A stretch of 14,869 bases of DNA, taken from positions 1-14,869 of the forward strand of contig PAFB01000014.1 in the NCBI GenBank assembly GCA_002700865.1, written 5' to 3'. Of the stretch, positions 1 to 6,437 are shown one piece after another. The position numbers and the translations under genes are program-made. The stretch comes from Rhodospirillaceae bacterium. GTDB taxonomy: Bacteria > Pseudomonadota > Alphaproteobacteria > UBA7985. Positions within the stretch are counted from its first letter, which is position 1. Each line of letters begins with the position of its first letter. The notes beneath the pieces are model-generated. The model saw nothing but the letters and a program-made list of their open reading frames with translations. It was not told the origin of the DNA and ran no database searches.

Positions 1-87
1 AAAGCTTCAGCTTCCTCAGATCACTTATAACCCAATAAACCAAAAACTCAGCGCCAGCCGCGCATCCTCTCTTTTTGTCTTAACCAA

Positions 88-102
88 CAATGTCAAAGAA
101 CG
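88..102 (-). promoter_or_regulatory. boxA-like antitermination element
   Basis: The minus strand reads CGTTCTTTGACATTG, close to the boxA core of bacterial rRNA leaders (TGCTCTTTAACA) and to the GTTCTTTGACATTGT form I associate with alphaproteobacterial rrn leaders. It lies about 50-60 nt after the predicted start point, and the hairpin at 120-132 lies upstream of it, which is the boxB-boxA order of rrn operons. Confidence 0.55.
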
Positions 103-119
103 AGCCCGCCGCGCGTCTG

Positions 120-132
120 GCTCCAAAAGAGC
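120..132 (-). promoter_or_regulatory. boxB-like hairpin
   Basis: The minus strand forms a small hairpin with a GCTC/GAGC stem and a TTTTG loop. It sits between the predicted rrn start (about 150) and boxA (88-102), where rrn leaders carry boxB. The stem is only 4 bp, so its position supports the call more than its stability does. Confidence 0.35.
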
Positions 133-156
133 GTTCTGTGCGCCGGAAGTGAGCGG

Positions 157-185
157 GGTTTACGCCCCTGCCTCAGCCTTGTCAA
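157..185 (-). promoter_or_regulatory. Candidate rrn promoter, reading leftward
   Basis: On the minus strand a perfect -35 hexamer TTGACA (185-180) is followed by a 17-nt spacer and the hexamer TAAACC (162-157), a weak -10. The sequence after the -10 is GC-rich, as in growth-rate- and stringently controlled rRNA promoters. The bases just upstream of the -35 (186-205) include an AT-rich run that could act as an UP element. The start point would be near 150. It points away from the M23 gene at 340, so 186-339 would be a divergent regulatory region. Confidence 0.5.
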
Positions 186-246
186 AGGCCAATATCAAAA
201 ACCTCAAGGCGTGTTCGAAGGGGCAGACAGGACCCATTTGCAGGGC

Positions 247-276
247 TTGACCAATCTGCGGACAACATGCGTACAT
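247..276 (+). promoter_or_regulatory. Weak candidate promoter for the M23 endopeptidase gene
   Basis: TTGACC (247-252) is a 5/6 match to a -35 box. The hexamers 17-18 nt downstream (around 270-276, CGTACA or GTACAT) are poor -10 matches. An AT-rich patch, ATATTATCC, follows at 281-289. The rest of 186-339 shows no gene, hairpin or repeat that I can support. Confidence 0.2.
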
Positions 277-339
277 CAAAATATTATCCGTGCAATCTCA
301 GGGGTTTTTGGTGTTTAGCCCTATTCAAGTCACACAAGT

Positions 340-1887
340 ATGGATAAAGCCTTGTTTCAACGAGGCTCGATCGAATTGAAGCGATACGCGATCAGCCGAG
401 ATGGTGCGCAAAACTCAGGGGATGGCGTGTTGAAGGCCGTAGTGCTCGCAGGTTCTGTTTTATGGCTGATGTTCTGCACAGCATCGGCTGCGCGAGCGGA
501 CTGGATTTCGACGATGGTCCGGTACGAACGCAATCTGTCGTCAGCGCATGCCATGGCCGTTGGCGGTGCCGTACCTCAGGACCAAGCCAGTCGCCGGGGC
601 TTTGATTTCAGTTTTCTGACCCGACGCGTGAAGGGCAAAAGGTCCCTCGCGCGCATCCGTGAGCCGCTTGACGAGGCCGAACTGATGGTCGCCGAGCGTC
701 ACGCCGGTATGAATATGGCGGCCGAGATTCGTGCCGTGGAGCGCCCGGCATTGTTGGAACTCCGCAAATACGCCACGATTGAGAGCGGCGACAATCTGGT
801 GAAAATCCTGAAACAGCAGGGACTGGCGCGGTCTGACGTCAATGCCATCAACAGGGCTGTTGACGGTGTTTTTGACCTGACCAAGCTCATGCCCGGCTGG
901 CCGATCTCCATCAATCTGGATGCGTCCGTGGAACCCGGAGCGCCGGGGCGACTGATTTCGCTGCATTTTGAGCCTTCGGAAACCGTCACCGTGTCAGTGG
1001 AGCGCACAGCGACCGGTTTTTCTGCGCATCGCGATGAAACCGTTTACGTCGAAGAACTGATGATCGCCTCCGGCACCATTCGGGACAGCTTCTGGAAAGA
1101 TGCCAGGGCTATGGGTTTGCCGAGTACCATCATTGCCAACGCCATCGAGACCCATCGCTGCACCACGGATTTCAGCAAGGATATCCAAATCGGTGACAGA
1201 TTCACCGTGCTGTTCGATGCCCGACTGACCGACGACGGCAGGATCGTGGACTCGCCCAAAATCCACTATGTCGCTGTCGATACGCGGGGCGGCAAACGCG
1301 AGGTGTTTCGGTTCGAGCAGAAGAACGCCACGGGCTATTTTGACCGGGATGCCAAGCAAGCCTGCGCGACTGCATTCTCGCTGATGAAGGCGCCTTTGGC
1401 CCGGCCCTATCGGATGAGCTCGCCCTTTAACCCGCGTCGAAAGCACCCGATCACGGGTAAAATTCGCCCCCATCGTGGCGTTGACTATGCTGCGGCCAAA
1501 GGCACGAAGATCTTCGCCGCCGGCGATGGTGTCGTCACGGCCAAGCGCACGCATTCAGGCGGTTACGGCAAGCACGTCATCGTCAAGCACAATGGCATTT
1601 ACCAAACCCTCTATGCCCACATGTCCCGGTTCCCAAAGAATTTGCGGGTCGGTTCGCGGGTGAAAAAGGGTCAGGTGATTGGCTATGTCGGGACCACCGG
1701 ATCATCGACCGGCAACCATTTGCACTACGAGATCAAGAAATACGGCAAGCAGATCGACCCGGTTAAATCCAAGCTGCCCCGCGGTCAGAAACTGGCAGGC
1801 GACGCGCGGCGGTCCTTCCTGATTGTGCGAGACAACACCCTGGACATGATTGATGACGCCAAGCCGGTTGTCGGGTCGGATTCCTAA
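340..1887 (+). CDS. MepM/YebA-like M23 family murein endopeptidase
   Basis: This is a secreted zinc metallopeptidase of family M23 (LytM type), expected to cut peptide cross-links of peptidoglycan in the periplasm. With numbering from the ATG at 340, a hydrophobic secretion segment covers about residues 31-50 and ends in a signal-peptidase-like site (ARA, then D54). An OapA/LysM-like region lies around residues 140-195. A Csd3-like second domain (about 235-335) follows, and the M23 domain is at the C-terminus. The metal and catalytic motifs are complete: HxxxD at H378/D382, H427, and HLH at H460/H462. The order resembles E. coli MepM, but the specificity is not proven. The start is uncertain. 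ATG 340 has no Shine-Dalgarno, whereas GTG 427 or TTG 430 follows AGGGG and would begin directly with a normal signal peptide, giving about 486 residues. The gene is convergent with clpB, 44 bp away. Confidence 0.88.
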   Translation: MDKALFQRGSIELKRYAISRDGAQNSGDGVLKAVVLAGSVLWLMFCTASAARADWISTMVRYERNLSSAHAMAVGGAVPQDQASRRGFDFSFLTRRVKGKRSLARIREPLDEAELMVAERHAGMNMAAEIRAVERPALLELRKYATIESGDNLVKILKQQGLARSDVNAINRAVDGVFDLTKLMPGWPISINLDASVEPGAPGRLISLHFEPSETVTVSVERTATGFSAHRDETVYVEELMIASGTIRDSFWKDARAMGLPSTIIANAIETHRCTTDFSKDIQIGDRFTVLFDARLTDDGRIVDSPKIHYVAVDTRGGKREVFRFEQKNATGYFDRDAKQACATAFSLMKAPLARPYRMSSPFNPRRKHPITGKIRPHRGVDYAAAKGTKIFAAGDGVVTAKRTHSGGYGKHVIVKHNGIYQTLYAHMSRFPKNLRVGSRVKKGQVIGYVGTTGSSTGNHLHYEIKKYGKQIDPVKSKLPRGQKLAGDARRSFLIVRDNTLDMIDDAKPVVGSDS

Positions 1888-1908
1888 AGGCAGGCGCAGG
1901 CGACCCGA
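1871..1908 (+). terminator. Weak inverted repeat across the M23 stop codon
   Basis: TCGGGTCG (1871-1878) and CGACCCGA (1901-1908) form a perfect 8-bp inverted repeat with a 22-nt loop containing the M23 stop codon. There is no T-run on either strand, so it is not a canonical intrinsic terminator. The rest of the convergent gap to clpB is made of GCAGGC direct repeats. It may simply be chance. Confidence 0.2.
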
Positions 1909-1931
1909 ACGCAGGCAGGCGCGCGTCTGGA

Positions 1932-4526
1932 TCAGGCGACCAGCTCTTCCTCTTTGACTTGAGTCACCAAGATGGCCGAGCCGACCTGATCAACCACAAC
2001 GGCATCCCCGGCCTTGATGCTGCCGTCGAGCAGTTGTCGGGCGAGTTGGTCCTGAACCACGCGCTGGATGACTCGCTTGAGCGGACGCGCCCCGTAGAGG
2101 GGGTCGTAACCTTCTTGCGCCAGCCATTGCCGGGCGGCTTCAGTCCAGCTCATGTCGATGTCGCGCCCGCCCAGCCGCTCCGCCAGGCTCTGCATCTGAA
2201 TATCAACGATCAGGTCCATGACTTCGGGCGCGAGGCGGTTGAAGAACAGCGTTTCATCGAGGCGGTTCAGGAACTCCGGGCGGAAGCTCTGGCGCACGAT
2301 TTTCATCACTTCTGCTTGCACCACGTCGTCGTCGGACGATGCGCCGGGTTCAGTCATGATCTTGGCACCGAGGTTCGATGTCAGGACAATAATGGTGTTG
2401 CGGAAGTCCACGGTCCGGCCCTGACTGTCGGTCAGGCGGCCATCATCGAGCACCTGTAGCAGGATGTTGAAGATGTCGGGGTGTGCCTTTTCCACTTCGT
2501 CGAACAAGACCACCTGGTAGGGTCGGCGCCGAATGGCTTCGGTCAGGATGCCGCCTTCATCGTAGCCCACGTAGCCGGGTGGAGCGCCTATCAGGCGGCT
2601 GACAGCGTGCTTTTCCATGTATTCCGACATGTCCAGTCGCAGCATGGCCGTATCGTCGTCGAACAGAAAAGAGGCCAGCGTTTTGACCAGCTCCGTTTTG
2701 CCCACGCCCGTCGGCCCGAGGAAGAGAAAACTACCCTGTGGCCGGTTGGGGTCGGACAGGCCGGCGCGGGCGCGGCGGACGGCTTTGGCTATGGCTGTCA
2801 CGGCGGCTTCCTGACCGACCACGCGCTTGGCCAGGGCTTGCTCCATCTGCAGCAGCTTTTCACGCTCACCTTCGAGCATCTTTTCCACGGGAATCCCGGT
2901 CCATTGAGCCACAACGCGGGCGACGTGATCGGTGCCGACGACCTCCCGCACCTGTGCCGTATCAAGCGCGTCGAAGCTGCGCAGCTTGTCTTCGAGCGTT
3001 GGAATGGTGCCGTATTGCAGCTCACCGGCGCTGCCCAGATCGCCCGTACGCTTGGCGATGTCGAGCGCCGTGCGGGCTTCGTCGAGTTCTTCCTTGATCG
3101 CCTGAGCTTCGGCCAGCTTTGCTTTGTCGGCGTTCCACTCGGCGGACATGTCTTCAGACTGCTTTTCCAGCTCGGCGAGCTCTTCGCGGAGGAGTTTCAG
3201 CCGCTCCTTTGATCCGGCATCGCCTTCTTTCTCCAGCGCAAACTGTTCCATTTTCAGCATATCGATCCGACGATCTATTTCGTCCAGCTCGGCGGGCTTT
3301 GTGTCCACTTCCATCCGCAATTGCGCCGAGGCTTCGTCCATCAGATCGATGGCTTTATCGGGCAGGAAGCGGTCAGTGATGTAGCGATCTGACAATTGCA
3401 CGGCGGCAACCAGTGAGGCATCCGAAATGCGCACGCCATGATGGGTTTCGTACTTGCTCTTAATCCCGCGCAGGATCGACAGGGTTTCTTCAATGCCGGG
3501 TTCATCGATGTAAACAGGCTGGAACCGGCGTGCCAGAGCGGGGTCTTTTTCGATGTACTCGCGGTATTCATCCAGTGTGGTCGCACCGACGCAGCGCAGA
3601 TCACCCCGCGCCAAGGCAGGCTTGAGCATGTTGGATGCGTCCATCGCGCCATCGGTTTTTCCGGCTCCGACCAGCGTATGCAGTTCATCAATAAACAGGA
3701 TGATCGACCCATTGGCGGCTTCGACGTCCTTGAGGACGGCCTTCAGGCGTTCTTCGAACTCGCCGCGGTACTTCGACCCCGCGATCAGCGCCCCCAAATC
3801 AAGCACCAGCAAGCGCTTTCCGCTGATGCTTTGCGGGACGTCGTCATTGATAATGCGCAAGGCGAGGCCTTCGACGATTGCGGTCTTACCCACGCCGGGC
3901 TCGCCAATCATTACCGGGTTGTTCTTGGTCCGGCGGGACAGGACCTGGACGGCGCGACGAATTTCGTCTTCGCGGCCAATGACCGGATCAAGGCGTCCTT
4001 CAGCGGCATCAGCTGTCAGATCACGCGTGAACTTTTCCAGCGCTTCAAAACCGTCTTCAGCCGACGCGCTTTCTGCTGTTTTGCCTTTACGGACGGACTC
4101 AATCGCAGCGGCCATTTTTACCGCGTCTGCGCCTGCGGTGCGGAAGGCTTTACCGGCGGGGGCGTCCTTGCTTTCGATGACAGCCTGCAGCAGGCGGTCG
4201 GTGGTTACGAACTGGTCGCCGGCCTCGCTGGCCAATTTTTGAGCGCGCGTTACAACCGCGCCCATTTCCTTGTTCAGGAACACTTGCTCCGCACCGCCGC
4301 CGGATACCTTTGGCATGCCAGACAAGTCGGCCAGCAGCTCGGCTCGGACCGGCTCGGCCTCAACACCGGCAAGCCCCATGAGACGAACGACCAAGCCTGT
4401 GTCGTCATCCAGCAGGCTCAGGCCCAGATGCGTGGGGGTGATGAATTGATGGCCGCGTTCTGCTGCCAGTCCTTGCGCGGATTGCAGTATCGTGCGCGCA
4501 CGCTCGGTGAAGCGAGAAATATCCAT
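1932..4526 (-). CDS. clpB: ATP-dependent disaggregase ClpB (Hsp100)
   Basis: ClpB is a hexameric AAA+ chaperone that extracts polypeptides from aggregates together with DnaK/DnaJ/GrpE. At 864 residues it has the usual full length. The parts in order are the Clp N-domain (about 1-145), NBD1 with Walker A GEPGVGKT (208-215) and Walker B DE at 280-281, and the charged coiled-coil middle domain (about 410-530) that separates ClpB from ClpA/ClpC. NBD2 follows with Walker A GPTGVGKT (604-611) and Walker B DE at 676-677. All key residues are present. The ATG at 4526 follows AGGAG with a 6-nt spacer. It is the last gene of the leftward cluster, but a sigma-32-like promoter and a hairpin in front of it suggest independent heat-shock control. 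Confidence 0.98.
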   Translation of the reverse strand: MDISRFTERARTILQSAQGLAAERGHQFITPTHLGLSLLDDDTGLVVRLMGLAGVEAEPVRAELLADLSGMPKVSGGGAEQVFLNKEMGAVVTRAQKLASEAGDQFVTTDRLLQAVIESKDAPAGKAFRTAGADAVKMAAAIESVRKGKTAESASAEDGFEALEKFTRDLTADAAEGRLDPVIGREDEIRRAVQVLSRRTKNNPVMIGEPGVGKTAIVEGLALRIINDDVPQSISGKRLLVLDLGALIAGSKYRGEFEERLKAVLKDVEAANGSIILFIDELHTLVGAGKTDGAMDASNMLKPALARGDLRCVGATTLDEYREYIEKDPALARRFQPVYIDEPGIEETLSILRGIKSKYETHHGVRISDASLVAAVQLSDRYITDRFLPDKAIDLMDEASAQLRMEVDTKPAELDEIDRRIDMLKMEQFALEKEGDAGSKERLKLLREELAELEKQSEDMSAEWNADKAKLAEAQAIKEELDEARTALDIAKRTGDLGSAGELQYGTIPTLEDKLRSFDALDTAQVREVVGTDHVARVVAQWTGIPVEKMLEGEREKLLQMEQALAKRVVGQEAAVTAIAKAVRRARAGLSDPNRPQGSFLFLGPTGVGKTELVKTLASFLFDDDTAMLRLDMSEYMEKHAVSRLIGAPPGYVGYDEGGILTEAIRRRPYQVVLFDEVEKAHPDIFNILLQVLDDGRLTDSQGRTVDFRNTIIVLTSNLGAKIMTEPGASSDDDVVQAEVMKIVRQSFRPEFLNRLDETLFFNRLAPEVMDLIVDIQMQSLAERLGGRDIDMSWTEAARQWLAQEGYDPLYGARPLKRVIQRVVQDQLARQLLDGSIKAGDAVVVDQVGSAILVTQVKEEELVA

Positions 4527-4586
4527 GTCAGTCTCCTAAATCTGGTCAAAACACCTGAGTTCAGCGTGGGTTAACCTGAGTTTGGG

Positions 4587-4610
4587 CCGCGCCCGCATTG
4601 CGGCGCGCGG
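4587..4610 (-). promoter_or_regulatory. GC-rich hairpin at the 5' end of the clpB mRNA
   Basis: CCGCGC-CCGC (4587-4596) and GCGG-C-GCGCGG (4600-4610) form a 10-bp stem with one bulged base and a 3-nt loop. If transcription starts near 4614, the stem lies within a few nucleotides of the mRNA 5' end and about 60 nt before the clpB ATG. It has no U-tract on either strand, so it does not look like a terminator. A 5'-end stabilising role is plausible. It does not cover the ribosome binding site and so is not an obvious RNA thermometer. Confidence 0.5.
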
Positions 4611-4620
4611 TATGATATGG

Positions 4621-4648
4621 ATATGGGGAATCCTACGCCCGGTACAAG
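4621..4648 (-). promoter_or_regulatory. Sigma-32 (RpoH) heat-shock promoter of clpB
   Basis: The minus strand has CTTGTA (4648-4643), a 14-nt spacer, then CCCCATAT (4628-4621). This matches the classical sigma-32 consensus CTTGAA-N13-15-CCCCATnT almost perfectly. It starts 24 nt after the DUF4167 stop codon and about 95 nt upstream of the clpB ATG. clpB is a well-known RpoH target in proteobacteria, so position and identity agree. Confidence 0.8.
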
Positions 4649-4672
4649 GGTCCGAGTCCGGGGCAGACCTGT

Positions 4673-5377
4673 CTAGGTTTCGGACTCGTCGGCGGTTTCG
4701 TCCATGGGCGGCGGGGCCGGGACGGGCTTGGGCGTGCGACTTTCAACAATGGCTTCACCTTCGGGCGCTTCCATGCCGGCGTGGAACAACGGAATATCGG
4801 GTTGATCCTGCTCAGAGGGGTCCACCTGGGCGCTGTCGTCACTGCCGCCGCTGTTTGCTTGTTGGTTGCGAGGCTTGCGCTCACGGCGTTGGCGGCGGTC
4901 ATCGCGGTCGCCCTTGTCGCCCCGCTCGCCCCGATCCCGGTTGTTGCGGCGGTCGCGGCGGTCGTTCCCGCCGTCATTGCCGTCGCCGTCATCACGGGAC
5001 TGCTGTTGCTCGTTCCGCTCCTGTGGTTCGGGCATGTCGGGACGGAAGATCAAGGGGTCCTCCAGCGCCTCTGGTGGGAACTGGTCCTTCGGGTTGCCGC
5101 CACCGCGCCGATTGTTGTTGCCCCCGCCCATGACAGTCGCGGCCAAGTGCAGGCGCAGGTAATGCTCGGCAAACTGATAGTAGGCTTCAGCCTGAATATG
5201 GTTGCCAGCAGCGGTCGCTTCGCGGGCCAGTGCGGAATACTTGTCATAGACCTGATGCGCGTTCCCGCGCACGCGGACGTCGGGACCGTTGGAATCAAAC
5301 ACCTGATTCCGGGTCGGGATCGTCCCTTGCTTTTGTTGCTTTGGCTGGCGCCCACGGCGGTTGTTGCCCTGCCTCAT
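4673..5377 (-). CDS. DUF4167 family protein with a long charged disordered tail
   Basis: The function is unknown. The 234-residue protein begins with a basic stretch (N1-K16, rich in R, Q and N). A conserved helical DUF4167-like core covers about residues 19-82, with a VRGNAHQVYDKY motif followed by AxEAYYQFAEHYLR. A low-complexity tail follows. Residues 126-170 are nearly all D, R, N, G, K and E in short repeats, and residues 171-234 are acidic and proline-rich. There is no signal peptide or membrane segment, so it is presumably cytoplasmic. The basic head and Arg-rich tail suggest RNA binding, which is inference only. The ATG at 5377 follows AAGGA with a 6-nt spacer. An in-frame upstream ATG at 5464 lacks a ribosome binding site and is less likely. 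The protein lies between prmC and clpB, a neighbourhood I recall from other Alphaproteobacteria. Confidence 0.85.
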   Translation of the reverse strand: MRQGNNRRGRQPKQQKQGTIPTRNQVFDSNGPDVRVRGNAHQVYDKYSALAREATAAGNHIQAEAYYQFAEHYLRLHLAATVMGGGNNNRRGGGNPKDQFPPEALEDPLIFRPDMPEPQERNEQQQSRDDGDGNDGGNDRRDRRNNRDRGERGDKGDRDDRRQRRERKPRNQQANSGGSDDSAQVDPSEQDQPDIPLFHAGMEAPEGEAIVESRTPKPVPAPPPMDETADESET

Positions 5378-5503
5378 GTTGTTTCCTTTGCCCTGCGGCG
5401 GAAGTGGTTTTGTAACGGTTGACGGTCCGGGGGTCGTTCTCAAACCAAGCGGGAAATCTGTCATCCGCAGTGAGACCGAGAGCTGGTTACAAACACACCC
5501 GCT

Positions 5504-5515
5504 CAACACGTGTTG
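5504..5515. repeat. Perfect palindrome CAACACGTGTTG in the DUF4167 leader
   Basis: This is a 12-bp perfect palindrome. It extends to an 18-bp near-palindrome (5501-5518) with one mismatched pair. It lies 127 bp upstream of the DUF4167 start and just downstream of a weak candidate promoter (5533-5561), where a dimeric repressor could bind. I cannot name a regulator. Confidence 0.35.
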
Positions 5516-5532
5516 GGCTCACTATTACCCGG

Positions 5533-5561
5533 AACCTAGACTTTGCTGCGCAGATTTCCAA
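5533..5561 (-). promoter_or_regulatory. Weak candidate promoter for the DUF4167 gene
   Basis: The minus strand carries TTGGAA (5561-5556), a 17-nt spacer and TAGGTT (5538-5533), just after the prmC stop. Both hexamers are partial matches. The 5378-5573 gap (196 bp) is otherwise non-coding. It holds the palindrome at 5504-5515 and two interleaved inverted repeats: 5452-5460 with 5551-5559, and 5409-5416 with 5486-5493. Confidence 0.25.
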
Positions 5562-5573
5562 GCGAAAAAGCCA

Positions 5574-6431
5574 CTACGCAAGCCGGACCATCGTCAGCGC
5601 ACGGGGAATACCGGCGAGGTCGGCGCGCTGGCCGGATATGGACCAGCCGAGCCCGAACGCGGCCTCGGCTACGGCGTCGCGCTGGTCGATGCCGATTTCA
5701 ACGGCCAACACGCCCCCGGGCTCCAGCACGGCGGCGGCTTCAGTGAGTGTTCGCCGATAGAAAATCAGCCCGTCCGCCCCGCCATCCAGCGCCGCAGGGT
5801 CATCAAACTCGCGCACATTGCGCGCCAGCAGGGGCAGGTCGCCAGTTGGGATATAGGGCGGGTTGGAGACGATCAGATCAAAGCGCCCCTGAACCCCGTT
5901 CAGCCAGTCTCCAACCTCAAAACGCGCTCTCGCATTCAGGCCTAAATCCCGAGCATTTCCTCGTGCTGTTTCCACCGTCGCAGCGCTCTGGTCGATGCCC
6001 AGTCCCGTGGCCCGCGGGTAAGCCGATAGCAGGGCCAGCAGGATCGCACCTGAGCCCGTTCCCAGATCAAGAATGCGGGACGGTGCAGCAGCGTCGGCGG
6101 CGTAGGTTTCCAAAACCAGATCAACCAGTGTTTCCGTGTCCGCGCGCGGGTCGAGGGTTGCGCCGTCGATGCTCAGATCCAGCCCCCAGAATTCGCGTCG
6201 CCCGAGAATTCGGGAAAGCGGTTCGTCATCCAATCGTCGTTGCAAAGCATGGTCAAGCTGGGCTTGCTGGTGGAGTGACAGGGGGCGGCCAGGATCGGCG
6301 ATTTGCTGACCAGCGTCCCAGCCGCAGACAAACGCCACCAGCCGCCGGGCTTCCATACGCGGTTGATCCGCGACTGAGGCCAGCGCCGTCGTCGCCTCCC
6401 GAAGCCACAGCGCCAGCACGACCGTCGTCAA
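5574..6431 (-). CDS. prmC: Release factor glutamine methyltransferase PrmC (HemK)
   Basis: PrmC N5-methylates the glutamine of the GGQ motif of release factors 1 and 2, using S-adenosylmethionine. The 285-residue protein has the usual two parts. A helical N-terminal substrate-recognition domain covers about 1-90, and a Rossmann methyltransferase domain follows. The SAM loop DLGTGSG is at 122-128, and the catalytic NPPY that binds the amide is at 190-193. The start appears to be TTG at 6431, because the frame is closed by a stop 9 nt upstream. The next option is GTG at 6419. The Shine-Dalgarno is weak (GGGCGAG inside the end of prfA). It lies 6 nt after its own substrate gene, prfA, the common bacterial pairing and presumably one transcript. 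Confidence 0.95.
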   Translation of the reverse strand: MTTVVLALWLREATTALASVADQPRMEARRLVAFVCGWDAGQQIADPGRPLSLHQQAQLDHALQRRLDDEPLSRILGRREFWGLDLSIDGATLDPRADTETLVDLVLETYAADAAAPSRILDLGTGSGAILLALLSAYPRATGLGIDQSAATVETARGNARDLGLNARARFEVGDWLNGVQGRFDLIVSNPPYIPTGDLPLLARNVREFDDPAALDGGADGLIFYRRTLTEAAAVLEPGGVLAVEIGIDQRDAVAEAAFGLGWSISGQRADLAGIPRALTMVRLA

Positions 6432-6437
6432 GGTGCT

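Larger units (their letters stand above)
1..150 (-). ncRNA. Candidate 5' leader of an rRNA operon (16S gene off the left edge)
   Basis: Read on the minus strand, this stretch has the arrangement of an rrn leader. A GC-rich start region follows the promoter at 157-185. Next come a small hairpin (GCTC/GAGC stem, 120-132), a boxA-like element CGTTCTTTGACATTG (88-102), and AT-richer leader running to the window edge. In rrn operons boxB precedes boxA, and boxA (E. coli TGCTCTTTAACA) binds the Nus antitermination complex. The 16S gene itself is not in the window, so this is inference from the leader alone. No protein gene is supported here on either strand. Confidence 0.55.

Noticed and set aside
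151..170. GGGG-TTTACG-CCCC stem as an intrinsic terminator
   Set aside because: The stem is only 4 bp with no T-run, and it falls inside the -10 and discriminator region of the candidate rrn promoter.
3438..4574. Long plus-strand frame (378 codons) antisense to clpB
   Set aside because: The minus strand encodes a full-length ClpB with every motif intact. The long antisense frame is a common by-product of high GC at third codon positions.
4890..4985. Tandem-repeat or CRISPR-like pattern of CGGTC/CGCGG units
   Set aside because: The units are irregular and in frame with the low-complexity R/D/N/G tail of the DUF4167 protein. There are no spacers of constant length.
4781..5422. Plus-strand frame encoding a very hydrophobic, membrane-protein-like polypeptide
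   Set aside because: It is antisense to the Arg/Asp/Asn-rich DUF4167 tail. Reverse complements of those codons (CGN, GAC, AAC) give Ala, Val and Val, so the hydrophobicity is a coding artefact. It has no ribosome binding site or family match.
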